A stretch of DNA of 64,000 nucleotides from Bacteroidales bacterium (GTDB lineage: Bacteria; Bacteroidota; Bacteroidia; Bacteroidales; VadinHA17), in assembly GCA_017999895.1 (NCBI GenBank), contig JAGNKY010000010.1, positions 26,874 through 90,873 on the forward strand, in the 5' to 3' direction. A program made the translations under genes and the position numbers. Positions 27,004 to 35,753 of the stretch are shown one piece after another. Below the pieces are notes generated by a model. That model did no database searches. It was not told the origin of the DNA and saw nothing but the letters and a program-made list of their open reading frames with translations. Position 1 is the first letter of the stretch, and every line of letters begins with the position of its first letter.

Positions 27004-28011
27004 CTATAAGATAATAATATTTTCATCTGTTTTGTATTCGCCCCATTTTTGTTTTACCTCTTCAATAATAGCTTTTATTTCTTCGACATTAGTTGAGGTA
27101 AGTAATTTAAGTCTGGTATCTCTGAAATGAGGAATGCCTTTAAAATAGTTTGAAAAGTGACGGCGCATTTCGAAAATGGCTCTCTTTCCTTCTTTATACT
27201 TAAGAGAGAGGTCGAGATGCATCAATGCGATATCGGCTTTTTCAGCAATTGTAGGTTCAGGCAATAGTTCGCCGGTATCGAGATAGTGCCTTATCTCTCT
27301 GAAAATCCAGGGTCGCCCTGATACTGCTCTTCCTATCATAATTCCGTCAACTCCGTAACGATCGAACATTTCTTTTGCCTTTTGCGGAGAGTTAATGTCA
27401 CCATTTCCGATTACAGGAATTTTTATTTCAGGGTTGTTTTTTACTTCTCCTATAAGTGACCAATCTGCCGCTCCTTTATACATCTGTGATCGTGTTCTGC
27501 CATGGATGGTTATTGCACTTATTCCGACATCCTGAAGTCGCTTAGCGACTTCAATAATATTTTTACTGTTTTCATCCCAGCCAAGTCTTGTCTTAACGGT
27601 AACAGGAACGTTGACTGCTTCTACGACGGCAGAGGTCATTTCGATCATTAGAGGGATATTCCTTAACATACCTGCACCGGCATAACGGTTTGCAATCTTT
27701 TTTACAGGGCATCCGTAGTTGATATCGATTAGTTCAGGAGCCGACCTTTCCGCAATTCTCGCAGCTTCTGCCATAACATCAACAAGATGGCCGTAAATCT
27801 GAATTCCTATCGGACGTTCTTCATCAAGTAGATATAATTTCCTGATACTTTTTTCTCCTTTTCTTATTAGTCCGTCAGATGAAATAAATTCGGTGTACAT
27901 AAAATCGGCTCCGAATTTTTTGCATAATAGTCTGAACGAAGTATCGGTTATATCCTCCATAGGAGCAAGAAATAACGGACGATTACGTAATACTAAATTC
28001 CCGATATTCAC
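27004..28011 (-). CDS. dusB: tRNA-dihydrouridine synthase
   Basis: An FMN-dependent enzyme that reduces uridine to dihydrouridine in tRNA. The 335-residue protein has the DusB opening LFLAPMEDITDTSFRLLCKKFGADF, the catalytic-loop motif INYGCPVKKIANRYAGAGML with its active-site Cys in GCP, the VTVKTRLGWD strand, and ITIHGRTRSQMYKG followed by PVIGNGDI and the GIMIGRAVSGRPWIF motif. Length and motifs fit DusB rather than DusA or DusC. It is convergent with the CPBP gene. A TATTTTTG match on the minus strand (28029-28022), 10 bp before the start, could be a promoter giving a very short leader. Confidence 0.93.
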   Translation of the reverse strand: MNIGNLVLRNRPLFLAPMEDITDTSFRLLCKKFGADFMYTEFISSDGLIRKGEKSIRKLYLLDEERPIGIQIYGHLVDVMAEAARIAERSAPELIDINYGCPVKKIANRYAGAGMLRNIPLMIEMTSAVVEAVNVPVTVKTRLGWDENSKNIIEVAKRLQDVGISAITIHGRTRSQMYKGAADWSLIGEVKNNPEIKIPVIGNGDINSPQKAKEMFDRYGVDGIMIGRAVSGRPWIFREIRHYLDTGELLPEPTIAEKADIALMHLDLSLKYKEGKRAIFEMRRHFSNYFKGIPHFRDTRLKLLTSTNVEEIKAIIEEVKQKWGEYKTDENIIIL

Positions 28012-28089
28012 AGATATGCCTCAAAAATAATTAATTATAAAAATTATAACTGAATTATATTGCTTTGTTTATTGATATATAAAAAAATT

Positions 28090-28788
28090 TTATGATTCAA
28101 CTAATTCCCCCTTTCTAAAATAATATACTATGCCGTAATCACTGCATTTTTTTCTTTTTATGTCGTCGGGAAGAGAAGAAAAGTATTTTTCGACATCATT
28201 CCATATAGTAAGAATTATTTCATCTGCTTCTTTCCTTAATTGGCGATTCCTTGAGGCAATGTCCGATACTTTTTGACTTGAAATACGGTTTGACTCGAGA
28301 GCCTCAAGAAATTTTTCATAACGTACCTTCACAACAGCAATTGTTGGATTTGTTATCGGGCAACCTCCTTTTCTTATTCTATATGTTTCGCCTTCAATTA
28401 TTCTTTTTCCCCAGCTTATAAGTTCATTTTCAGTGTTTAACGACGGCACACATGCAGTATCTAAGGGCAGTCCGTAATAAGCGCGCGTTGTTGACGGAAG
28501 TTCTCCACGGTAAATTGCCATGTTCATAACTCTGATAAAATGAGAAATATATAACCTTGCTTTTCTGACTATCTCATTATAGTTTTTAACTTTTTCTTCA
28601 GGTGAAGAAAGAAATAGCTTTTGCTGTTTTATGCCGAATTCGAACTGAGGCAGAAACTTCTCAAGTCGTGGCAGAATTTTCGGAGAGAATGCCAGTTTTT
28701 GGGGAGGAATTTCGCTTCCCATTTTCAGAGCAGCTTTTAAAGCCCTGATTCTGGCAGTATCAGTATTAGGTAATCGACGGTATGGCAT
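28090..28788 (-). CDS. Conserved-looking protein of unknown function
   Basis: A 232-residue soluble protein. I chose the ATG at 28788 (MPYRRLPNTDTARIRALKAA) because the extra upstream 39 residues of the longest frame are AT-rich and Ile/Asn-biased. I do not recognise a named domain. It is helical and basic; residues about 100-140 contain YYGLPLDTACVPSLNTENELISWGKRIIEGE, and the C-terminal third is charged, ending YYFRKGELVES. There is no signal peptide or membrane segment. The N-terminal PYRRLPNTDxxR start recalls uncharacterised Bacteroidota proteins seen in many genomes, but this is memory, not a search. It lies 78 bp upstream of dusB on the same strand. Confidence 0.7.
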   Translation of the reverse strand: MPYRRLPNTDTARIRALKAALKMGSEIPPQKLAFSPKILPRLEKFLPQFEFGIKQQKLFLSSPEEKVKNYNEIVRKARLYISHFIRVMNMAIYRGELPSTTRAYYGLPLDTACVPSLNTENELISWGKRIIEGETYRIRKGGCPITNPTIAVVKVRYEKFLEALESNRISSQKVSDIASRNRQLRKEADEIILTIWNDVEKYFSSLPDDIKRKKCSDYGIVYYFRKGELVES

Positions 28789-28948
28789 TTGACAAAGTGT
28801 TAATAAAATGTTGATAACCTTTTGCGAATATAACAATATTTTATTAATATTAATATCTATTCGCAAAAACATTAAGATGACAAACGAATTTGTTTCATCC
28901 GACAATGCTTAGTACATTAGTCATGTAAAATTTTAAAAATTTATATAT

Positions 28949-30343
28949 ATGTTCAACAGCGAAATTTACTCTACAAGAAGAAGGAAGCTCAGGGGAAATG
29001 TTAAATCAGGACTTGGTCTTTTTATAGGCAATGTTGATTCCCCGATAAACTATCCTGCAAATTGTTACCATTTCAGGCAGGACAGTGACTTTTTATATTT
29101 TTTTGGTCTTGACTTCCCCGGATTAGCCGGTATAATTGATTTCGATTCAGGTGAAGAGATGATTTTTGGCAATGATTTCGATATTGATGATATTGTCTGG
29201 ATGGGACCTCAGCCAGAAGTTAAGGAATTGGCAGCGAAGTGCGCGATTAATGAAACATACCCTCTTGATAAACTTCAGGAAACGATAGGAATGGCAATTG
29301 AGAAGAAACGTAAAATCCATTTTCTACCACCTTATAGGGGTGAAACAAAGATAACTCTCGGAGCTCTTTTAAATCAAAATCCCTGTCAGCTAAAGGAGCT
29401 TGCTTCGGAAGAGCTCATAAAAGCAGTTATTGCATTACGGTCCATCAAGGAACCGATCGAAACGGATGAAATTGATAAAGCAATCGGCATTGCATACGAT
29501 ATGCATGTAACGGCAATGAAAATGTGCAAACCGGGGATTAAGGAGCAGCAGATTTTCGGTGTAATAGAAGGATTAGCCCTTGCACAGGGCGCAGGCACAT
29601 CATTCCCAACTATTTTGAGTATTAACGGTCAGACTCTTCACAATCATGTCCATAATAATATACTCAGGAATGGACGCATGATGGTTACCGACGCAGGTGC
29701 AGAGACAGAACTACGTTATGCTTCTGACATTACCCGCACTACACCGGTTGGGGGTAAGTTTACTTCTGTTCAAAAGGATATCTATGAAGTGGTGCTGAAA
29801 GCTAATATTGAAACAATAAAAGCCGCAAGACCTGGAATATCTTATAAAGATCTCCATATTTATGCATGCAGGATAATTACACAGGGTTTGAAGGAATTGG
29901 GATTTATGAAAGGAGATGTCGAAGAGGCTGTTGCTGCCGGAGCTCATGCACTTTTTATGCCTCATGGTATAGGTCACATGCTCGGACTTGATGTTCATGA
30001 TATGGAAGGACTGGGTGAAAACTATGTAGGCTACAACGACAAAGTGCAACGCAGCGATCAATTCGGTATGTCATTCCTGAGATTTGCTCTTGAATGCAAG
30101 CCATATCATGTGTTTACAATCGAACCGGGCTGTTATTTTATTCCACAACTTATCGACAGGTGGGAAGCCGAGGGTAAATTCAGAGAATTCATCAACTACG
30201 ATATTGTTGATAAACAGAGAGATTTTGGCGGAATCCGTGTTGAGGATAATATTGTCATTACCGATACAGGCCACAGAGTACTTGGGAAGCCGATACCAAA
30301 AACAGTTAAAGAAATAGAAGAGGTTTGTTCAATGACGCAGTGA
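28949..30343 (+). CDS. Xaa-Pro aminopeptidase (M24B, aminopeptidase P family)
   Basis: A cytosolic dinuclear-metal peptidase that removes N-terminal residues preceding proline. The 464-residue protein has an aminopeptidase P N-terminal domain (about 1-150; CYHFRQDSDFLYFFGLDFPG) and an M24 pita-bread catalytic domain. Metal ligands are all visible: Asp248 and Asp260 (VTDAGAE, YASDITRT), His343 (GIGHMLGLDVHD), Glu392 (TIEPGCYF) and Glu432 (GIRVEDNIVI). It is divergent from the unknown gene at 28090-28788 with a 160-bp gap in which I see no clear -7 element. Confidence 0.93.
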   Translation: MFNSEIYSTRRRKLRGNVKSGLGLFIGNVDSPINYPANCYHFRQDSDFLYFFGLDFPGLAGIIDFDSGEEMIFGNDFDIDDIVWMGPQPEVKELAAKCAINETYPLDKLQETIGMAIEKKRKIHFLPPYRGETKITLGALLNQNPCQLKELASEELIKAVIALRSIKEPIETDEIDKAIGIAYDMHVTAMKMCKPGIKEQQIFGVIEGLALAQGAGTSFPTILSINGQTLHNHVHNNILRNGRMMVTDAGAETELRYASDITRTTPVGGKFTSVQKDIYEVVLKANIETIKAARPGISYKDLHIYACRIITQGLKELGFMKGDVEEAVAAGAHALFMPHGIGHMLGLDVHDMEGLGENYVGYNDKVQRSDQFGMSFLRFALECKPYHVFTIEPGCYFIPQLIDRWEAEGKFREFINYDIVDKQRDFGGIRVEDNIVITDTGHRVLGKPIPKTVKEIEEVCSMTQ

Positions 30344-30455
30344 AGGATATAGAAATTCAAGTATTTTATATTATTAATTTACGAAAAAAAGTTTAAATAA
30401 AATATGATTTAATTCATAATTCTCTGAATAGTTGAATTCGAAATAGACCAAAGCA

Positions 30456-31256
30456 ATGAAAAAATATTTCAACTTCAAAGGCAGAAAGATTTTCTATACC
30501 GATAAAGGCGCCGGTATTCCAATAGTACTTATACACGGCTATCTCGAGACAGGTGAAATATGGGAAAGCTTCGGAGGCAAGCTGGCCGTTGATTTCAGAG
30601 TCCTGACCATCGATCTGCCGGGTCACGGCGATTCTGAGATGTTAGGCCGTACTCATTCAATGGAGCTTATGGCCGATGTAGTATATAGCTTGATTAAAGA
30701 GGCTGCACTTGAAAAGGCATTTGTTGTGGGACACTCAATGGGTGGATATGTTACTCTGGCATTACTCGATAAATATCCTTTCTCTCTTTCAGGTTACTGT
30801 CTCTTTCATTCACACCCTTTTGCCGATACGCCTGAGGTAATAAAAAAGAGAAAAAATGAAATTGCAATGGTTAAAGCCGGCAATAAGTTTCTTCTTTGTA
30901 ATGAAAATATAAGAAGATTGTATGCAGAAAAGAACCTCGAAAAGTTTTCAAAAGCACTTGAAAATTCAAAAAGGATAGCTTCATCTATATCTGCCGAAGG
31001 AATCATAGCTGTTCTCAGAGGAATGATGGCAAGGCCTTCACGTCAAAATCTGATGGAACGAGGGTTAGTGCCGTGCCTCTGGATACTTGGAGAATTCGAC
31101 AATCATATATCCTGCGAGGAGATGAAAACCAGAGTAAAACTTCCTCCAAATGCCGAATTAGTAATACTTGAAAACTCAGGTCACATGGGGTTTATTGAAG
31201 AGGAGGAAGTATCGCTCGAAATATTGAAAAGTTTTGTAAACCGAAAAATTAAATAA
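30456..31256 (+). CDS. Alpha/beta fold hydrolase
   Basis: A 266-residue soluble serine hydrolase. The oxyanion segment is VLIHGYLETG (24-33), the nucleophile elbow GHSMGG places Ser94, and Asp215 (LGEFDNHI) and His243 (NSGHMGF) complete the triad. A LPGHGDS motif follows the third strand. The fold is clear but the substrate is not; relatives act as esterases, lactonases or C-C hydrolases. No signal peptide. The preceding 112-bp gap is AT-rich and holds no obvious promoter or terminator. The gene ends 54 bp before nikR, in the same direction. Confidence 0.85.
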   Translation: MKKYFNFKGRKIFYTDKGAGIPIVLIHGYLETGEIWESFGGKLAVDFRVLTIDLPGHGDSEMLGRTHSMELMADVVYSLIKEAALEKAFVVGHSMGGYVTLALLDKYPFSLSGYCLFHSHPFADTPEVIKKRKNEIAMVKAGNKFLLCNENIRRLYAEKNLEKFSKALENSKRIASSISAEGIIAVLRGMMARPSRQNLMERGLVPCLWILGEFDNHISCEEMKTRVKLPPNAELVILENSGHMGFIEEEEVSLEILKSFVNRKIK

Positions 31257-31280
31257 GAAATAATTTTAGATTGCGATAAT

Positions 31281-31310
31281 AATATTACATTTGTTCAAAA
31301 TAATGTTACG
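31281..31310 (+). promoter_or_regulatory. Putative NikR operator overlapping the nikR promoter
   Basis: The minus strand reads GTAACAT-N14-GTAATA, ending directly before the nikR start. The same half-site pair with the same 14-bp spacing (GTAACAT-N14-GTAACA) lies upstream of the TonB receptor. A -7 match TACATTTG sits at 31286-31293 between the half-sites. The half-site resembles GTAACA-type NikR sites as I recall them from other bacteria; the direct-repeat arrangement is unusual. Confidence 0.5.
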
Positions 31311-31712
31311 ATGAGTGTTGCTCGTTTCAGTGTCAGCCTTGAAGAAGATTTACTCAAAGAGCTTGATATTTTTGTAAAAGAAAATGCCTTCCCTAACCGC
31401 TCACAGGCGTTACGGCACCTGATTGAAAAAAATGTTATTGAAAAGAAATGGCAATGCAACAATGTTGTTGCCGGTGCAATAGTTATGATATACGACAGGA
31501 ATAAAAAGGAAGTGCTTGCCAAATCGAATGAAATTCAACATGAATATTTTGAGGTTATTCTTTCATTACAACACTTTCATCTAAGTCACGATATATGCAT
31601 GGAAATAATTACTGTCCGAGGTAAGGCTAAAATTCTAACTGAGCTGTCTGATAGATTGATAGCAATAAAGGGAATAAAACACGGGAAACTTGTTATGAGC
31701 AAAGCGGATTAA
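31311..31712 (+). CDS. nikR: Nickel-responsive transcriptional regulator NikR
   Basis: A 133-residue regulator. Residues 1-45 are a ribbon-helix-helix DNA-binding domain (SVARFSVSLEEDLLKELDIF, RSQALRHLIEKN). Residues 50-130 are the ACT-like nickel-binding domain. The four ligands of the high-affinity nickel site are conserved as His77, His88, His90 and Cys96 (QHEYFEVI, SLQHFHLSHDIC). With nickel bound, NikR normally represses nickel-uptake genes. It lies immediately before a TonB-dependent receptor and both have a shared candidate operator, so autoregulation and control of outer-membrane nickel uptake are likely. Confidence 0.95.
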   Translation: MSVARFSVSLEEDLLKELDIFVKENAFPNRSQALRHLIEKNVIEKKWQCNNVVAGAIVMIYDRNKKEVLAKSNEIQHEYFEVILSLQHFHLSHDICMEIITVRGKAKILTELSDRLIAIKGIKHGKLVMSKAD

Positions 31713-31728
31713 TTTTTTTGATTTAAAA

Positions 31729-31755
31729 GTAACATGAAATAATAAAAACGTAACA
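31729..31755 (+). promoter_or_regulatory. Putative NikR operator upstream of the TonB receptor
   Basis: GTAACAT at 31729-31735 and GTAACA at 31750-31755 are separated by 14 bp (21 bp, two helical turns, start to start). The second half-site ends 5 bp before the ATG. It matches the element before nikR in half-site and spacing, on the opposite strand. Confidence 0.5.
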
Positions 31756-31760
31756 CTAAT

Positions 31761-33593
31761 ATGAAAAGGAAAATTATTGCATTTGCGGCAATTATGGTTT
31801 TGTCACCGATATTATTTGCTCAGGAAGGTGTAAAATCACTTCCTGGCGACACCATAAACCTGGATGAAATTGTAGTAACGGGAACAGCTGTGAAAGTAAA
31901 CAGGCACAATGTTCCTATGGCAGTTTCGGTAATCGGAAGCCGCCAGATTAATGAAAGTATTGAAACAGCCATTCTTCCTGTCTTAAACGGCAGAATTCCC
32001 GGGCTATTTGTTACTGAACGGGGCGTTATGGGTTTTGGGGTGTCGTCAGTAGCTGCCGGACAGATTTCAATCAGGGGCATTGGTGGGAACCCTACTACCG
32101 GCGTACTAATATTGATTGACGGACATCCCCAGTTTATGGGAATTTTCGGCCATCCTCTACCGGATTCTTACGTGGCTTCAGATGTTGAAAAAGTGGAAGT
32201 GATAAGAGGCCCTGCTTCAATTCTTTACGGTTCGAATGCCATGGGAGGTGTTATAAATATCATTACAAAACAACAAAGGGAAGAAGGATTGCATGGTAAT
32301 GCACACATTATGTACGGGTCATACAACACATTGAAATGTATGGTATCGTCGGGGTATAAGAAAGAAAAGTTCAGCACGTTTATTTCGGTTAATCACGATC
32401 AGACCGACGGTCACCGTGCCAATTCCGATTTCAACATTACAAACGGTTATATAAAAGTGGGATACGAACCGTTGAAAGGTTTAAACATTTACAGTGATTT
32501 CAGTGTTGCAAAATTCAAGGCATCCGACCCGGGTCCGGACACATTAGATGCGTTACCCGGGAACTCTCTTGATATTACGCGCGGCTATTGGGCATTGACT
32601 GCTAATAATAGCTTAGGAAAATTTTCCGGCACAGCAAAACTCTTTTATAATTTCGGCGAGCATATAATTAGTGACGGTTTTCATTCAAATGATAATAATT
32701 ACGGGATAAATTTTTATGAAACTGCAAGACTTTTCCCGAATAATAATCTTACTATAGGCAGCGATTATCTGATTTATGGAGGAAGGGCTGAAAATGAAAA
32801 GTCGGGGATATTTATTACTGATACAACTGTTTATGATGCAGGGATATTTGGGTTCATTCAGCAGACATTTGCAAAAACATTTACAATTAATGCCGGCCTG
32901 CGGCTCCAAATGCATAAAATATACGGTACCCGTTGGATACCTTCAGGCGGATTTGCATGGAAATTACTGGACAATACTACATGGAAAGCATCTGTTTCGA
33001 AAGGATTCCGAAGTCCGACAATAAGAGAATTGTTTTTTTGGAATCATAATATAAATCTTGAACCTGAAACAGTTATGAATTATGAAACAGGCTTTCTTCA
33101 GAGTTTCCCTTGCATAAAAGCCAACCTTGAGCTTACAGGATTTATCGTCAGGGGCGATAATCTTATAATCACTGTGCCTATGAAAGGGCTTCAGAATGCA
33201 GGTGAGGTAAGAAACAACGGCATTGAGTTCGCAGCCGGCGCCAACCTTTCCGATAAGCTTACTTTGAATCTGACATACTCATACAATCACATGAAAACGC
33301 CGATATATGCCACACCGAAACATAATCTGTTTGGGAGCGTTAATTTTAAATTAGAAAAATTTCAGTTCATGATAAGTGCACAGTACATTAATCATCTTGA
33401 CGTTGATCCTGCTTTTGACAAGGAATCATTCGAAACTTATACACTTCTTAATTCGAAAGTATCTTATAAGATATTCAGATTTGCAGATATTTTTCTAAGT
33501 GCTGAAAATATATTCAATGAGAAATATGCAACGAATATTTATTATACAATGCCGGGAATTACTCTGTTTGCCGGATTGAAATTAAGTTTATAA
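31761..33593 (+). CDS. TonB-dependent receptor, probably for a nickel complex
   Basis: A 610-residue outer-membrane receptor. A signal peptide (residues 1-21, ending FAQ) is followed by a TonB-box-like LDEIVVTGT, the plug domain (about 35-165, with ILIDGHPQFMG, VEKVEVIRGPASILYGSNAMGGVINIIT) and a 22-strand-type barrel ending in an aromatic C-terminal strand (TLFAGLKLSL). His residues occur in the plug loops (HPQFMGIFGHPL). The gene starts 48 bp after nikR with a shared candidate operator, so uptake of nickel or a nickel chelate is inferred. Cobalt, or a regulatory link only, are alternatives. No SusD partner is present. Its stop is 1 bp from that of the convergent S41 protease gene. Confidence 0.9.
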   Translation: MKRKIIAFAAIMVLSPILFAQEGVKSLPGDTINLDEIVVTGTAVKVNRHNVPMAVSVIGSRQINESIETAILPVLNGRIPGLFVTERGVMGFGVSSVAAGQISIRGIGGNPTTGVLILIDGHPQFMGIFGHPLPDSYVASDVEKVEVIRGPASILYGSNAMGGVINIITKQQREEGLHGNAHIMYGSYNTLKCMVSSGYKKEKFSTFISVNHDQTDGHRANSDFNITNGYIKVGYEPLKGLNIYSDFSVAKFKASDPGPDTLDALPGNSLDITRGYWALTANNSLGKFSGTAKLFYNFGEHIISDGFHSNDNNYGINFYETARLFPNNNLTIGSDYLIYGGRAENEKSGIFITDTTVYDAGIFGFIQQTFAKTFTINAGLRLQMHKIYGTRWIPSGGFAWKLLDNTTWKASVSKGFRSPTIRELFFWNHNINLEPETVMNYETGFLQSFPCIKANLELTGFIVRGDNLIITVPMKGLQNAGEVRNNGIEFAAGANLSDKLTLNLTYSYNHMKTPIYATPKHNLFGSVNFKLEKFQFMISAQYINHLDVDPAFDKESFETYTLLNSKVSYKIFRFADIFLSAENIFNEKYATNIYYTMPGITLFAGLKLSL

Positions 33594-33594
33594 T

Positions 33595-35223
33595 TTAACC
33601 CGGATTTTTGCCTGCGAGATATTTTATTGCAGCTTGAAGAGTCGTATCGAGTTTTTCCCAGATGGGATAGAAGCCGGCATTGTCAAGAATGTTTCTTGCG
33701 ATATAAGCTTTAAGTTGAGTCTCAATGACTCTGCCTGAGATTTTCAAACCTTTTTCATCTTTTTTGACGCCTTTTGATTCGGCATATTGAACGAATTTCG
33801 TAAGGAGATTTTGATTATCTAGATATTTTTCAAGCTCACGCGGGTCAGAAAATGTTTTGAGTATCTCTCTGTTGTTTTCGGTGTAATCGAGAGCAAATCT
33901 ATAAATAAGCGATTCTCTTACTGCGATGAAGTATGGTGATATTTCAGATGTATCGAGTGGAACAAAAATGTCGGGGAAAATGCCACCCTCTCCGTATAAT
34001 ATTCTTCCACCGGCTGTTGTGAATTTAGGAAGTTTTTTAAGAAGGTTGCTATCCTGAGCAAACAGTTCGGAGCTGTTAAGTCTTTCAATAAATTCCTCGT
34101 AATATTTTTCGATACCCTGATTATAAGGTTTTTGAATTGATCTGCCTGATGGTGTGTAGTACCTTGCCACAGTCAGTCTCATGCCTGAGCCGTCTGAAAA
34201 AACAAATGGTTCCTGAACAAGACCCTTTCCGAAAGACCTTCTTCCGATTATGGTTCCCCTGTCGTTGTCCTGTATTGCACCAGCAAGAATCTCACTGGCA
34301 GAAGCAGTATATTCGTCAATTAGCAATACAAGATCACCTTTTTCAAATAGACCGTTGCCTGTAGATCTGGCTTCTGTTTTCGGGAACGCCCTTCCCTGAG
34401 TATAAACAATCAGTTTTCCCTTTTCAAGAAATTGGTTAGCAATTCGTATTGCCGATTCCATCACGCCTCCCGGATTGCCTCTAAGGTCAACTATCAGACT
34501 GTTCATCCCTTTTCCCTTCAGGCTTTTTAGCCCGTTCATAAATTCCTCGAAGGTTGTTACTGCAAAATTGTTTATCTTGATAAACCCTGTTGTTTCATTA
34601 ACCATGTAAGCGATATCAATCGTATGGAGAGGAATTTTCCCGCGTGTTATTTCAAATGTTAAAAGATCTTTGGCACCCTTGCGCATCACTTTCAGTTTAA
34701 CAACTGTACCTCTCGGACCTTTTAGCATAGCCATTGCAGCTTCATCGCTAATTCCTCTTCCGGCGACTAGCGAGTCGTTCACATAAATTATTTTATCTCC
34801 GGGCATTAGACCTGCTTTTTCGGATGGACCTCCCGGAATCGTACTGATTACAAGTATTGTGTCGGTAATTAAATTGAAAGTAATACCTATGCCGTCAAAA
34901 TTACCTTGTAGCGGTTCATTTGCTCGTTTCATGTCTTTTGCCGGAATATACGTAGAATGAGGATCGAGTTTTTTCAGCATTGAGGTGATTCCGGTTTCTT
35001 CAAGGTTGTTAATATCAACCGAATCAACATATCTTGTTTGTATAATATTCAGCATAGTTGGAATCTTATCATACTTTGTTCTGATACTTGATTTTGAAAT
35101 TCTGCCATCATTTCCCGGCAGAAAAATTCCTGCAATTAATCCGATGCAAATTGAAACGGAAATAATTAAAGGGATATAAATATTACGAATTGAATTATTG
35201 TACTTCATAAGTATCGTTTTCAA
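33595..35223 (-). CDS. S41 family C-terminal processing protease (CtpA/Prc-like)
   Basis: A 542-residue membrane-anchored serine protease of the periplasm. It has an N-terminal membrane segment (about 15-34), a PDZ domain (about 105-190, GGPSEKAGLMPGDKI), and an S41 catalytic domain. The catalytic Ser310 is in EYTASASEILAG and the general base Lys333 in RRSFGKGLVQ. The strand VDLRGNPGG precedes them. Such enzymes trim C-termini of envelope proteins. The start at 35223 overlaps the dCMP deaminase gene by 29 bp; an ATG at 35208 (MKYNNSI) would reduce the overlap to 14 bp and is equally plausible. Confidence 0.92.
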   Translation of the reverse strand: MKTILMKYNNSIRNIYIPLIISVSICIGLIAGIFLPGNDGRISKSSIRTKYDKIPTMLNIIQTRYVDSVDINNLEETGITSMLKKLDPHSTYIPAKDMKRANEPLQGNFDGIGITFNLITDTILVISTIPGGPSEKAGLMPGDKIIYVNDSLVAGRGISDEAAMAMLKGPRGTVVKLKVMRKGAKDLLTFEITRGKIPLHTIDIAYMVNETTGFIKINNFAVTTFEEFMNGLKSLKGKGMNSLIVDLRGNPGGVMESAIRIANQFLEKGKLIVYTQGRAFPKTEARSTGNGLFEKGDLVLLIDEYTASASEILAGAIQDNDRGTIIGRRSFGKGLVQEPFVFSDGSGMRLTVARYYTPSGRSIQKPYNQGIEKYYEEFIERLNSSELFAQDSNLLKKLPKFTTAGGRILYGEGGIFPDIFVPLDTSEISPYFIAVRESLIYRFALDYTENNREILKTFSDPRELEKYLDNQNLLTKFVQYAESKGVKKDEKGLKISGRVIETQLKAYIARNILDNAGFYPIWEKLDTTLQAAIKYLAGKNPG

Positions 35224-35665
35224 GATTAATATAAACTACCTCTATTCCTGCTCTTTTAAGAAGGTGAATTCCTTCGGGACTATGATATTTTTCGCAACAG
35301 ACGACTCTTTTTATGCCTGATTGTATGATAAGTTTGGCACATTCCATGCAAGGAGAACTGGTTACATAGAGAGTTGAATCTTCACTCGAATTATTCGATT
35401 TTGCAACTTTGGTGATAGCATTTGCTTCGGCATGAAGCACATAAGGTTTGGTAATACCGTTCTCATCTTCGCATACATTCTCAAAACCTGAAGGTGTACC
35501 ATTATACCCGTCAGATATAATCATTTTGCCCTTAACAATAAGGGCACCTACTTGCCTGCGCTTGCAGTAGGAGTTTTTTGCCCATATAAGAGCCATTTCA
35601 AGATACCTTTTGTCGAAAGCAATCTGCTTTTCACCATAAGGCCTCAGAATAGAATCATCCGACAT
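35195..35665 (-). CDS. Deoxycytidylate (dCMP) deaminase
   Basis: A 156-residue zinc deaminase converting dCMP to dUMP, the thymidylate precursor. The zinc/catalytic motif is His78-Ala-Glu80 with Cys106 and Cys109 (LHAEANAI, SSPCMECAKLII). The segment RRQVGALIVKGKMIISDGYNGTPSGF matches dCMP/ComEB-type deaminases rather than cytidine deaminases. It overlaps the downstream S41 protease gene and diverges from the SMUG2-like gene with an 88-bp gap. The link to uracil chemistry on both sides is noted as a finding. Confidence 0.92.
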   Translation of the reverse strand: MSDDSILRPYGEKQIAFDKRYLEMALIWAKNSYCKRRQVGALIVKGKMIISDGYNGTPSGFENVCEDENGITKPYVLHAEANAITKVAKSNNSSEDSTLYVTSSPCMECAKLIIQSGIKRVVCCEKYHSPEGIHLLKRAGIEVVYINLENDTYEVQ

Positions 35666-35753
35666 AATTTTAATTCAGAAAGTTCTCCAAAAAAGCGGTT
35701 AAAGTTACAAAATTTTATGGCTGTAATTTATAATTTTATAAGCCCGGAAATTT

